The notes under the pieces are model-generated. The model saw only the letters and a program-made list of their open reading frames with translations, did no database searches and was not told the origin of the DNA. A DNA stretch of 16,354 nt from JAUXIQ01 sp030620925 [NCBI: Nitrospinota bacterium] (GTDB lineage Bacteria > JAUXIQ01), in assembly GCA_030620925.1 (NCBI GenBank), contig JAUXIQ010000010.1, forward strand, positions 1 through 16,354. The letters are read 5' to 3'. The position numbers and the translations under genes were made by a program. This document shows, piece by piece, positions 6,825-14,554 of this stretch; within the stretch, counting starts at the first letter, position 1, and every line of letters begins with the position of its first letter.

Positions 6825-9112
6825 CCCCTTTCCCCTTTTGCTGATCCCAGGGCATTAAGGTATTCTCCTATAACCTTCATCCTCTCCCGGGCCGACTTTT
6901 TTAGCTCCGAATCTTCTGAGGAGGCCGCCACTTCTTTATAGTTCTCTACGGCTCTTTTCCATTCCTTCTTTATCTCCAGGATGTTGCCCATCAAGTATTT
7001 AGAGGCAAGGACCCACTTTTTCTGAGAGGTGTACTTGTTGACCACATTATCGAACGCCCGATAAGCCAGGTCGTAATTTTTTTTATCATATTCAATCCGG
7101 CCATGCCAGTAGATCGCCTCCGACGCCACCTCCATAACTTTAGACGAAGAGGCCAATCTAAATTTCCCCAGCGCAGCCTCCCTTTGTTTCATAGAGATAA
7201 GCAGCAGACCCGCTCTAAGGTAAGCTTCTCCGTCCCTGGGATATGAACGATCGACCTTTGCGCTCCTTATGTAAGACTTCACGGCCTCTTCAAGTCTTTT
7301 CAGCTCCTGCAGCGCCAGGGCCCTATTGTAGAGAACCCGGGCCATTTGCGGCCCGTCACCCCCTGACTTTATAAACTTATCATAGGTCCAAAGCGCCTCC
7401 TGGTAATTCCCCAAAACCATATTGGCCTCACCCATCATGAGCAGCGACTCAGCGCGAAAGGCCCCCCCGGCATCTACCTTCAGATAACGATTCAGCTTCT
7501 GAGCGGCGGCAGAATAATTTTTCATGGCGTAATAACAGAACCCCAGCCGGAAGTAAGCTTCGGAGGCGCGGGGTGTTGTTTTGGATGCCTCAAGATAGTC
7601 TTCCAGGACGACTACCGCGGCCTTGCAATCCCCCCCTTCCTGAAGCGAAACACCCAACAAATACGAAGCCTTCAATTTGAGTCTCTTCCCCGGGCTGCCC
7701 TTCAACAGGCGCCGAAAGTAATCGGCGGCCTGCGCCTGGCGGCCCCCCCTGTAGCTGCAGGAGCCCAGCCTGAAAAGCGCATCGTTCCTGTTCTCCGGGT
7801 GGGTATCACTCTCAACGATTTTTGTAAACCAAATCTCCGCTTGAGGACAATTACCCAGTCTATAATATCCGTCTCCCAGAACGTACCATGAATAGTCCCT
7901 CATCTCATCGTCCACCTGGTAGAGCAACAATTTTTGGAAGACGCTTATTGCGTCTTTGTAATCACCTTTCCTGTAAAGTATTCCCCCGGCCTGTCCCAGG
8001 GCTTCGGCCACGCGGGGATGTTCAGGATACCGCTCTGTGAACCGGTTAAAGGCTTCGAGGGCCTCTTCCTCCCTCTCGACCTTGAGATGGGCACGGGCCA
8101 GCCAGTACTGCGCATCCGCCGCCCGGGGGGCCACCGGGTACTTCTTGAGGTACTCGGCATACCAACGACCTGCGTCATCATATCGTCCCCGGGTAAAGGC
8201 GGCTGCCGCCAGTTTGAACAGGACACCGGGCGCCTCATCTTTTTTGGGGTCGATGGCAGTCATTTTGAGAAAGGCGGCGTGTGCCTCCTCCAAGCGGTCC
8301 AGCTGGATGTAGCTCCCGGTCAGCATAAGGGCGGCGTTGTCGGCTTGCGCGAAATCCGGGAACTCTTTCAGGAGGCCGCTCAGCCTGGCCGCACTCTGTT
8401 CATAGTTCTTCAGTTTATATAGAGTCTCCCCCGTGAGATAGAGCGCCTGGGCCCGATAACCGCTCCGGGGATATTCGTTCAGTAAGCTATTGAAGGGGCC
8501 CAGGACCTCCTCGGCCCGGGAAGTCTTGAGGAGGGTCCAGCCCAGGGCGTATAACGCGAACTCACGATACTCACCGCCTCCCTTACGGGCCAGCAGTCGG
8601 CGGTATACGCTCTCCGCTTCTGTGTATCGCTCCAGACTGAAATAAGATTCGGCGAGGTAAAAGAGGGAGGATAACAGCAGTGATTCCTGTTTTAACGATT
8701 CGGCGGCCTCTTCCAGTGCCTGTGCAGCCCCCTTATGGTCGCCCATCCGATAGCGTGATATCCCAAGCATGGCCGCGACTGGGGGAATCAGTTCACTCTG
8801 AGGATGCTTTTCCCGAAACCTGATCAGGGCCGCCGCCGCCCGGTGGTAGTCCTTCGACCTGAAGTAAGACTCGCCCAGCAGATACCGGACGGTGAGAACG
8901 TCTTTGCCGCCCGGATATTTTTTCAGGTACTTCTTCAGCTCCTTCGCCGCAAGGGTATAAAGGCCGTCTTGATACGCTTTCACCGCGAAAGTGAACTGTT
9001 TCCCGGCTTTCTCCGCTTCAGTAGCTGAAGCGGCATACGCTGCGGGGGCCAAAAGAAGTGCGAGAGCCAGATAAGACAATATCCCCCTGTAAAACAAATT
9101 AGACGCTCTCAC
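6821..9112 (-). CDS. Large secreted TPR protein, first gene of the TPR-ExbBD-TonB module
   Basis: A 763-residue tetratricopeptide repeat protein. A signal peptide is evident (hydrophobic ILSYLALALLLAPAAYA, with cleavage likely after AYA). From about residue 30 onward the whole chain consists of TPR-type helical pairs with the recurrent pattern G..Y....Y..A...(F/L)....YP, similar to BamD and CpoB/YbgF repeats. There is no other domain. Two GTG starts compete. The one at 9119-9121 has only GGA very close to it, while the one at 9110-9112 has AGGTGG 5 bases upstream and is preferred; the longer form adds three residues (MDY). A GC-rich perfect palindrome touches this ribosome site. Its stop overlaps the start of the second TPR gene (ATGA). 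It begins about 120 bases after nadA. Function unknown; periplasmic scaffold or adaptor is an inference. Confidence 0.85.
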   Translation of the reverse strand: MRASNLFYRGILSYLALALLLAPAAYAASATEAEKAGKQFTFAVKAYQDGLYTLAAKELKKYLKKYPGGKDVLTVRYLLGESYFRSKDYHRAAAALIRFREKHPQSELIPPVAAMLGISRYRMGDHKGAAQALEEAAESLKQESLLLSSLFYLAESYFSLERYTEAESVYRRLLARKGGGEYREFALYALGWTLLKTSRAEEVLGPFNSLLNEYPRSGYRAQALYLTGETLYKLKNYEQSAARLSGLLKEFPDFAQADNAALMLTGSYIQLDRLEEAHAAFLKMTAIDPKKDEAPGVLFKLAAAAFTRGRYDDAGRWYAEYLKKYPVAPRAADAQYWLARAHLKVEREEEALEAFNRFTERYPEHPRVAEALGQAGGILYRKGDYKDAISVFQKLLLYQVDDEMRDYSWYVLGDGYYRLGNCPQAEIWFTKIVESDTHPENRNDALFRLGSCSYRGGRQAQAADYFRRLLKGSPGKRLKLKASYLLGVSLQEGGDCKAAVVVLEDYLEASKTTPRASEAYFRLGFCYYAMKNYSAAAQKLNRYLKVDAGGAFRAESLLMMGEANMVLGNYQEALWTYDKFIKSGGDGPQMARVLYNRALALQELKRLEEAVKSYIRSAKVDRSYPRDGEAYLRAGLLLISMKQREAALGKFRLASSSKVMEVASEAIYWHGRIEYDKKNYDLAYRAFDNVVNKYTSQKKWVLASKYLMGNILEIKKEWKRAVENYKEVAASSEDSELKKSARERMKVIGEYLNALGSAKGERG

Positions 9113-9122
9113 GTAATCCACC

Positions 9123-9136
9123 TTTCCCCGGGGAAA
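9123..9136. promoter_or_regulatory. 14-bp perfect palindrome at the ribosome site of the first TPR gene
   Basis: TTTCCCCGGGGAAA is a perfect 14-bp palindrome, extended imperfectly to CCTTTCCCC/GGGGAAAAGG. In the mRNA (minus strand) its 3' arm runs straight into AGGTGG, the Shine-Dalgarno of the first TPR gene, so part of that site could pair with the CCTTTT arm. It could be a DNA operator or an RNA element limiting translation. Confidence 0.45.
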
Positions 9137-9143
9137 AGGGAAC

Positions 9144-9155
9144 CACCGAGCGGTG
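9144..9155. promoter_or_regulatory. Second GC-rich dyad in the nadA-TPR gap
   Basis: CACCGAGCGGTG (5-bp arms around AG) lies 7 bp from the 14-bp palindrome. On the plus strand it is followed by TTTTAT, but no plus-strand gene precedes it, so a terminator role is unlikely. It may form a paired operator with its neighbour. Confidence 0.3.
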
Positions 9156-9231
9156 TTTTATCGGAGCTTTTCATGCCGCCTGCACCTTCTTTTCTCTGAA
9201 CTCTCCAGCACCGGCAAACGGGGGCAAAATG

Positions 9232-10170
9232 CTATCTTTCTCGCGGCACGGCCAACATACCGTCTATGGCCTTTTCAGCCCTCACCCTTATCTCCTCTGG
9301 AACGGTTATGGCGTGAACTCGGTGCAGCAGGGAATAGAGGACGTCCTGGAGGGTTATCAGCTTCATGTTGGGGCAGATCATATCGTTTGAGGACCTGTAG
9401 AACCTCTTGTCCCGGTTCTCGAGCTGAAGCCTGTAGAGAACCCCCATCTCGGTGCCGATGACAAGCTCCCTGGCATCAACCTCGCCGGCGTATTTATATA
9501 TACCCGAGGTGCTGCATATATGGTCCGCGAGCTCCAGGACTTCAGGCCGGCATTCGGGATGTGCCACGAATCTGGCCTGAGGATGTTCTCCCAGGACTTC
9601 CTTAACTTCTCCGGCGCTCAACCGGTGGTGAGTGGGGCAAAAACCTTCCCAGAGGACAACTTCTTTATCGGTGAACCGCGAAACGTACATCCCCAGATTT
9701 TTATCGGGGATGAATATGATCTTATTCGCCCCCTCCAGCGAATTCACCACCCGCACGGCGTTGGCGGAAGTACAGCAGATATCGCTCTCCGCTTTCACCG
9801 CCGCAGAGGTGTTGACGTAGCAGACCACGGCCGCATCGGGGTGTTCCTCCTTTATCCTCAGCAGTCCTTCAACATCCACCATGTCCGCCATGGGACACCC
9901 CGCCTCACGCCTGGGCAGGAGGACAGTCTTTTGGGGTGAGAGGATGGCGGCGGTTTCCGCCATGAAGTGCACCCCGCAGAAGACGATCACCTCCGCTTCA
10001 GTGGATGCCGCTTCCTGGCTGAGGCCAAGGGAGTCCCCTCCGAAATCGGCTATCTCCTGTATCTCCGCCCGCTGGTAATTATGGGCGAGGAGGATGCCGT
10101 TCTGCCTGTTAAGCTCCTCCCGGATTTTCTCTTTGAGAAGCTGGTCGTCAAAAATTTCGTAGGGGTCCAT
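9232..10170 (-). CDS. nadA: Quinolinate synthase
   Basis: A 312-residue NadA, within the usual range for the short form found in many bacteria and archaea. It condenses iminoaspartate with dihydroxyacetone phosphate to quinolinate in de novo NAD synthesis, using one [4Fe-4S] cluster. The three expected cluster ligands are spaced as in the family: C92 in [11 protein letters not shown]178 in EGFCPTHH and C266 in MICPNMK. Other hallmarks are LAHNYQ (28-33), GDSLGLSQ (45-52), [13 protein letters not shown] (118-130), and HPEC (204-207). The ATG start is followed by a typical N-terminal helix. The usual partners nadB and nadC are not in the window. An AT-rich dyad lies 46-61 bases upstream. It is cytoplasmic and oxygen-sensitive by family. 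Confidence 0.97.
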   Translation of the reverse strand: MDPYEIFDDQLLKEKIREELNRQNGILLAHNYQRAEIQEIADFGGDSLGLSQEAASTEAEVIVFCGVHFMAETAAILSPQKTVLLPRREAGCPMADMVDVEGLLRIKEEHPDAAVVCYVNTSAAVKAESDICCTSANAVRVVNSLEGANKIIFIPDKNLGMYVSRFTDKEVVLWEGFCPTHHRLSAGEVKEVLGEHPQARFVAHPECRPEVLELADHICSTSGIYKYAGEVDARELVIGTEMGVLYRLQLENRDKRFYRSSNDMICPNMKLITLQDVLYSLLHRVHAITVPEEIRVRAEKAIDGMLAVPRER

Positions 10171-10215
10171 TAAGCGGGCCTCTTCTAAAGAATCGGGTTC
10201 TCTTCATTTAAGGGA

Positions 10216-10231
10216 CAAAATATACATTTTG
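10216..10231. promoter_or_regulatory. AT-rich dyad upstream of nadA (possible operator)
   Basis: CAAAATATACATTTTG has 6-bp arms CAAAAT / ATTTTG around a 4-bp centre. It covers a TATATT that could serve as the nadA -10 on the minus strand. No good -35 accompanies it. It does not match the NadR or NrtR sites I know. It may be a binding site for an NAD-responsive or other regulator. Confidence 0.35.
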
Positions 10232-10302
10232 AGTCGAGAATAGATTGGTGCAGGGCGCACGATCCTGATTTGTGCATATGGGGATTGGAGCACTTGAGAG
10301 GG

Positions 10303-10827
10303 CTATTTTTTCAGAGATATCACCTTTTCCCAGAGAGGGGATGCCTCCTTTTCCCTGCTAAGCTTTTCAAGGAGGAAGGCAAGGTGTTCTATAGCATCCA
10401 CGAAATCCGGTTTGAGGTCGATGGCCCTGTGATATGCCTCGATGGCTTTCTCCCATAGTCCTTTTTTCTCGTAGCTTCTCCCCAACTCAAACTGGGCCAT
10501 ATAATTATCCAGGTTCTCATCCGCCTCCAGAAGCAGTTCCTTTTCATCTTCAACCGTAAACGGCTCTACAACGGACAGGCCACCTTCTTGATCGTCTTCC
10601 ACATTCTCAGGAAATTCAACGAAATAATCAAGAAGCCCTTCCACCCGGGTGGTGAATTCTTCCTCATCCCTTCTGTGCTGGTCCATTTCATCGGTAAGCT
10701 CGGCTATCTTCCTCTGAGCTTCCTCATATTTCATCTCCAGCTCAGCTTTTTCCTGCTGCAGTTTATTGACAATATCGCTGGCCGATTTTATCCTTTTTTC
10801 GAGCTCACCGAATCTGTCTTTAAGCAT
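10303..10827 (-). CDS. Small protein with N-terminal coiled coil (ZapB-like in character) and C-terminal TPRs
   Basis: A 174-residue soluble protein. Residues about 5-60 form a strong heptad coiled coil (LEKRIKSASDIVNKLQQEKA, continuing to about residue 60), followed by RVEGLLDYF. This organisation recalls ZapB-like division proteins. An acidic linker (about 72-105) separates it from about two TPR motifs at 108-174 (AQFELGRSYEKKGLWEKAIE and the repeat after it). There is no signal peptide. Of two nearby ATGs, the one at 10825-10827 has GGGGAG 4 bases upstream and is chosen; the ATG at 10843-10845 would add six residues but has no ribosome site. A near-consensus sigma-70 promoter lies about 80 bases upstream, so the gene has its own transcript, possibly continuing into nadA. 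The ZapB resemblance is a pattern impression, not a demonstrated homology. Confidence 0.78.
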   Translation of the reverse strand: MLKDRFGELEKRIKSASDIVNKLQQEKAELEMKYEEAQRKIAELTDEMDQHRRDEEEFTTRVEGLLDYFVEFPENVEDDQEGGLSVVEPFTVEDEKELLLEADENLDNYMAQFELGRSYEKKGLWEKAIEAYHRAIDLKPDFVDAIEHLAFLLEKLSREKEASPLWEKVISLKK

Positions 10828-10913
10828 ACCACTCCCCTTTATCATAGCACCCGGTAACTGAAATTATAATAGACAGCTCTCCTGAAAAAGGCTAGACATT
10901 TAAATTTAAGTAC

Positions 10914-10941
10914 ATTATAAAAGGGCAAAATCGACTGTCAA
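10914..10941 (-). promoter_or_regulatory. Near-consensus sigma-70 promoter for the coiled-coil/TPR gene
   Basis: On the minus strand a perfect -35 TTGACA (10936-10941) and a perfect -10 TATAAT (10914-10919) are separated by 16 bases. Transcription would start around 10907, giving a leader of about 80 bases before the preferred ATG at 10827. It is the strongest promoter in the window by sequence, which suggests high constitutive expression. Confidence 0.75.
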
Positions 10942-11065
10942 GGGAAATCGTCCCCCCGGTGCCTGCACTCTATAAATCCGCCTCTGTAGCGGTGGTCTCC
11001 GAGGGCTTATCACGAGCCGTGTTCCCCATAATAAGGAGAGTTGTATCCTGTCGGAAAAAGATTTT
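10942..11065 (-). other. Spacer between panC and the next promoter with two small hairpins
   Basis: This stretch holds no ORF. Two short hairpins with 7-base loops are seen: GGCT/AGCC (11004-11018) and CCGC/GCGG (10978-10992), the latter followed on the minus strand by ATTTAT. Together they may form a weak end to the pan transcript. They do not match any RNA family I can recognise. Confidence 0.25.
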
Positions 11066-11920
11066 CTAACTCGGGGGGTGGAGGGCGATATTATCTATCA
11101 GGCGAGGCTTTCCCACTTTGACCGCCAACGCCATGCGGGCGGGACACACTATTTCCTTGATCCCCTGAAGCGTCTCAGGGTCCACCACTACAACGTAATC
11201 GATGCTGGTATACGGTTCTGATTCTATCATTTCCCTGGCCCCCTGGATAACGGCCTCGGCATCCTTTTCACCCCGGGCGACCCGCTCACCGGCGTCTTTG
11301 AGGGAGCGAAAAAGCACCACAGCCGCCCGGCGCTCTTCCGGGTTCAGGTATGCGTTGCGGGAGCTCATGGCCAGGCCGTCTTCCTCCCTTATGGTGGGCA
11401 TGCCCACCACGGTCAGGTCCATGTCCAGGTCTCTGGCCATCTTCCTGACTATTACCAGTTGCTGGTAGTCCTTTTCGCCGAAATAGGCCCGGTGGGGTTT
11501 GGTGATGTTGAACAGCTTGGCCACCACCGAGGCCACACCGCAGAAATGGCCCGTACGGCTCCGGCCGCACATCACCTCCGACAGCTCCTGGACCTTGACC
11601 ACCGTGCTCGCTTCCGGCGGATACATCTCCTCCACGGAAGGGTGAAAAATTATATCCGCCCCCGCAGTTTCCGCCTTGCTGCAATCGCCCTCGAAGTCTC
11701 TGGGATACTGTTTGTAATCCTCTCCCGGAGCAAACTGCGCGGGGTTTACAAATATGCTCACCACTACCGACCGGCACTCACTGCGGGCGCCCCGGATCAG
11801 GCTCAGGTGGCCTTCATGCAGGGCTCCCATGGTGGGGACGAAGCCTATGCTCACGCCGCTCTTCCGCAGGGCATCGGCTTTCTCCTGCATCTCTCTGACC
11901 GTCTCTATGATCTCGACCAT
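11066..11920 (-). CDS. panC: Pantothenate synthetase (pantoate-beta-alanine ligase)
   Basis: A 284-residue PanC of normal length, joining pantoate and beta-alanine with ATP in the cytoplasm. All family hallmarks are present: the HIGH-like motif FVPTMGALHEGH (27-38), SIFVNPAQF, the long signature CGRSRTGHFCGVASVVAKLF (113-132), FGEKDYQQL, and the KMSKS-like loop EEDGLAMSSRNAYL. The start is ATG with only a weak purine stretch (GGGACGG) upstream. It follows panB by 72 bases on the same strand. panD, which makes the beta-alanine, is not in the window. It is the last gene of the biosynthetic string; a 238-base gap with a new promoter follows. Confidence 0.97.
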   Translation of the reverse strand: MVEIIETVREMQEKADALRKSGVSIGFVPTMGALHEGHLSLIRGARSECRSVVVSIFVNPAQFAPGEDYKQYPRDFEGDCSKAETAGADIIFHPSVEEMYPPEASTVVKVQELSEVMCGRSRTGHFCGVASVVAKLFNITKPHRAYFGEKDYQQLVIVRKMARDLDMDLTVVGMPTIREEDGLAMSSRNAYLNPEERRAAVVLFRSLKDAGERVARGEKDAEAVIQGAREMIESEPYTSIDYVVVVDPETLQGIKEIVCPARMALAVKVGKPRLIDNIALHPPS

Positions 11921-11992
11921 GAAAAACCGTCCCGCATAATTTCCGGATTCAGACGGAATTTACGAACCTGGAACCCATCAACTAATTACGCC

Positions 11993-12796
11993 TCAGTCGT
12001 AGCTTTCTTTATCCGTGGGAAACGCACCCTTCTTCACGTCGTCCACGTAAGCGGACACCGCTTCCCTGACCTGCCCGGCCATTTCGGCGTATCTCTTCAC
12101 GAATTTTGGGACGAACTCCTCGAAGATGCCCAGCAGATCGTGGAGGACGAGCACCTGTCCGTCACAATCCGGTCCTCCGCCGATTCCTATGGTGGGTATG
12201 GTCAGCTCCAGGCTTATCTCTTTCCCCAGCTCCCTGGGCATGGCCTCCAGAACCACGGAGAAAGCTCCCGCTTCCTGGACGGCCCGTGCGTCCCTCTTCA
12301 CCCGCTCGGCCGCCTCGCCTTTACCCTGCACCTTGAACCCGCCGAAGCCGTGCACCGATTGAGGCGTCATCCCCACGTGCCCCATCACCGGAATGCCCGC
12401 CTCCACCATGGCTTTTATGCTCTCCCGAACCCGCTCGCCGCCTTCCAGCTTCACCGCCCCGGCCCCTGTTTCCTTCATCAGCCTCCCGGCGTTGGCCATT
12501 GCCTGCTCCACCGAAATCTGATAGGACATGAAAGGCATGTCCGCCACCACCAGCGCCCTCCGGGCGCCGCGGCACACGGCTTTGGTGTGGTGAACCATTG
12601 TATCCATATCCACGGGGAGGGTGGTGTCGTAGCCCAGCACCACCATACCCAGGGTATCGCCCACCAATATTATATCCACGCCCGCCTCGTCCACCAGTTT
12701 GGCGAAAGGGTAATCGTAGGCGGTTATCATTGCGATCTTCCTGCCCTCTTCCTTCATCCTGATTATGTCGGTTATGGTGACCCTTTTTTCAGCCAT
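11993..12796 (-). CDS. panB: 3-methyl-2-oxobutanoate hydroxymethyltransferase
   Basis: A 267-residue PanB, usual length, making ketopantoate from 2-oxoisovalerate and 5,10-methylene-tetrahydrofolate. Motifs in order: TAYDYPFA (25-32), [18 protein letters not shown] (metal ligand D47), [10 protein letters not shown] (ligand D86), VKLEGG (E118), GHVGMTPQ (H140) and the catalytic Glu in VLEAMP (E184). All key positions correspond to those of the E. coli enzyme. The ATG has GTGAGG about 5 bases upstream. It follows folK by 62 bases and precedes panC by 72. PanB uses a folate cofactor and the gene before it, folK, makes a folate precursor, so the neighbourhood is metabolically coherent. Confidence 0.97.
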   Translation of the reverse strand: MAEKRVTITDIIRMKEEGRKIAMITAYDYPFAKLVDEAGVDIILVGDTLGMVVLGYDTTLPVDMDTMVHHTKAVCRGARRALVVADMPFMSYQISVEQAMANAGRLMKETGAGAVKLEGGERVRESIKAMVEAGIPVMGHVGMTPQSVHGFGGFKVQGKGEAAERVKRDARAVQEAGAFSVVLEAMPRELGKEISLELTIPTIGIGGGPDCDGQVLVLHDLLGIFEEFVPKFVKRYAEMAGQVREAVSAYVDDVKKGAFPTDKESYD

Positions 12797-12858
12797 GGCC
12801 GCCTCACTTTTAAATCATTCCCCTAATTAAACTTAATACCTTCAGGGATACGTTTTCA

Positions 12859-13350
12859 TCATCTCTCTATCAATTCCACTTTCTGGCCCTCACCCAACCG
12901 GAAGAGGAGTTTTTCCATACTCACCTTTAACAGCGGGTGCTCAACAGACGGGGCTATCTCTACCATAGGCTGGAGGACGAACCTCCTTTCGTGCATCCTG
13001 GGGTGAGGCACCTGAAGCCCGGACTCGTCAATCGTCTGATCGCCGTAGAGGAGAAGGTCCAGGTCTATAATCCTCGGCCCCCAGCGGAACGGCACTCGTT
13101 TGCCCATGTCCCTCTCGATGCCCTGGAGGGCTCTCAAAAGATCGTGGGCGTCCAGCTCCGTGCGAAGATGGCACACGGCGTTTACGAACCAGTCCTGTTC
13201 GGAAAAGCCCACCGGCTCCGACCTGTAAAGCGAAGAAGAGCGTATCAGACTCACCCCTTCCGCTTCGGCAAGCCTGGTCCTGGCTTCCAGACACTGCTCA
13301 ACAGGGTCTTCCAGGTTAGAGCCAATACCTACGTATACGTCGAACTCCAT
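12859..13350 (-). CDS. folK: 6-hydroxymethyl-7,8-dihydropterin pyrophosphokinase (HPPK)
   Basis: A 163-residue FolK of typical length. It transfers pyrophosphate from ATP to hydroxymethyl-dihydropterin in folate synthesis. Motifs: VGIGSNL (7-13), SSLYRSEPVG (39-48), QDWFVNAV, IERDMGKR, the hallmark RWGPRIIDLDLLLYG (89-103), and VPHPRMHERRFVLQPMVEIAP (114-134). The metal-binding Asp pair lies in DLDLLL. The ATG starts only 4 bases after the dapL stop, which implies translational coupling. No folP or folB is present in the window. The protein is cytoplasmic and the identification is secure. Confidence 0.97.
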   Translation of the reverse strand: MEFDVYVGIGSNLEDPVEQCLEARTRLAEAEGVSLIRSSSLYRSEPVGFSEQDWFVNAVCHLRTELDAHDLLRALQGIERDMGKRVPFRWGPRIIDLDLLLYGDQTIDESGLQVPHPRMHERRFVLQPMVEIAPSVEHPLLKVSMEKLLFRLGEGQKVELIER

Positions 13351-13354
13351 GTTT

Positions 13355-14530
13355 TCATAAATTGAGTTTGGCCAGCCTCTCCACCACCTCTTGAAGCCTC
13401 TCTTCGGGAGTGCAGAGGGTCATCCTTATGTACCCTTCCCCGCAACTTCCGAAGCCGACCCCGGGCGTGCACACGATGCCCGCTTCGGTGAGGAGAAGGG
13501 CGGTGAAACGGGAGGAATCGTAACCATCCGGTACGGGTATCCAGACGTAAAAGGTGGCCTTTGGTTTCTCGACCTTGAGGCCGATCCGGTTGAGGCCCTC
13601 CACCAGGACGTCCCGCCGCCGGGTGTAAATCCGGTTGTTCTCTTCCACCCCGCTCATATTCCCGTTGAGAGCGGCCGCCGCCGCTTCCTGGACAGCCCCG
13701 AAGACGCCCGAATCGACGTTGTTCTTTATCCTGCCCAGGCCCGCTATGACCTCGCTGTTTCCCACCACGCAGCCCACGCGCCATCCGGTCATGTTGAAGG
13801 TCTTGGAAAGGGAGTGGAACTCCACGCCCACTTCCCTCGCCCCGTCGATCTCCATGAAGCTGATGGGTTTATGGCCGTCGAAGGCTATCTCGGTGTAGGC
13901 GGCGTCGTGGCAGATGATGACGTTGTTCCTCGCCGCGAACTCCACCACCTCCTGAAACATCTCCCTGGTAGCCACACCGGCGGTGGGGTTATTGGGGTAG
14001 TTGAGGAACATCATCACCGCCCTCCGGGCGGCTTCATCGCTTATCGCTGAAACGTCGGGCATGAAGCCGTTTTCCTCTTTCAGCGGGAACTCGATGGGCT
14101 CTCCATCCGCGAACACCGTACCCGCATTGTAGACGGGGTATCCGGGGTCGGGTATGAGCACGGCGTCACCGGGGTTGACGAAGGCCAGGGGGATGTGCCC
14201 GACGCCTTCCTTGGAGCCTATCAGGGAGATGATCTCTTTCCCCGGGTCCAGTTCCGCCCCGAAGCGTTCCTTATACCACCGGGCCACGGCTTCCCTGAAG
14301 GAAAGCGCGCCCTGGTAAGAGGGGTACTGATGGTGGGCCGGGTTTTCAACGGCCCCCGCCATGCACTGGACTATGTGCGAGTGGGTTGGCAGATCGGGGT
14401 CTCCCACGCCGAGGTCGATAATGTCCACTCCCCGTTCTATGGCTTCGTTTTTTAACCGGTCTATCTCCGCAAACAGATATGGCGGCAGCTTGGCCAGCCG
14501 CTCTGCTTGCTTGACACTAATCGCAGGCAA
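13355..14530 (-). CDS. dapL: LL-diaminopimelate aminotransferase
   Basis: A 391-residue fold-type I PLP aminotransferase. Key features are DLGVGDPDLPTH (39-50), the PYLFAEI N-terminus typical of DapL-like enzymes of anaerobes, NYPNNPTAG (177-185), HDAAYTEIAFD (208-218), the PLP lysine K243 in HSLSKTFNMTGWRVG, and the carboxylate-binding Arg in GYIRMTL near the C-terminus. DapL converts tetrahydrodipicolinate directly to LL-diaminopimelate with glutamate, bypassing the succinylated or acetylated branch. The location after dapA and dapB supports this over a generic aspartate or alanine aminotransferase. The start is TTG with GGAGGG 9 bases upstream; no better ATG exists. It lies 24 bases after the FAH-family gene and 4 before folK. 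Confidence 0.92.
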   Translation of the reverse strand: MPAISVKQAERLAKLPPYLFAEIDRLKNEAIERGVDIIDLGVGDPDLPTHSHIVQCMAGAVENPAHHQYPSYQGALSFREAVARWYKERFGAELDPGKEIISLIGSKEGVGHIPLAFVNPGDAVLIPDPGYPVYNAGTVFADGEPIEFPLKEENGFMPDVSAISDEAARRAVMMFLNYPNNPTAGVATREMFQEVVEFAARNNVIICHDAAYTEIAFDGHKPISFMEIDGAREVGVEFHSLSKTFNMTGWRVGCVVGNSEVIAGLGRIKNNVDSGVFGAVQEAAAAALNGNMSGVEENNRIYTRRRDVLVEGLNRIGLKVEKPKATFYVWIPVPDGYDSSRFTALLLTEAGIVCTPGVGFGSCGEGYIRMTLCTPEERLQEVVERLAKLNL

Positions 14531-14554
14531 TATTTATATCCCTCCTCATCTCAT

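Noticed and set aside
3723-9112. The repetitive look of the TPR genes as possible DNA tandem repeats or recombination products
   Set aside because: The periodicity is at the protein level (about 35 residues). The DNA units have diverged and no near-identical tandem copies are visible, so they are ordinary old TPR arrays.
9144-9165. CACCGAGCGGTG followed by TTTTAT as a plus-strand terminator
   Set aside because: No plus-strand gene precedes it. The stem is only 4-5 bp with a minimal loop, so a regulatory dyad or chance is more likely.
10945-11040. Possible 6S-like or other structured RNA after panC
   Set aside because: No long closing stem, bulged central bubble or other family hallmark could be found; only two 4-bp hairpins are present.
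11459-12826. 455-codon open frame on the plus strand opposite panC and panB
   Set aside because: It lies entirely antisense to two unmistakable enzymes across their intergenic gap. The translation is rich in His/Pro/Arg/Leu with no domain, as expected from a shadow of GC-rich third codon positions.
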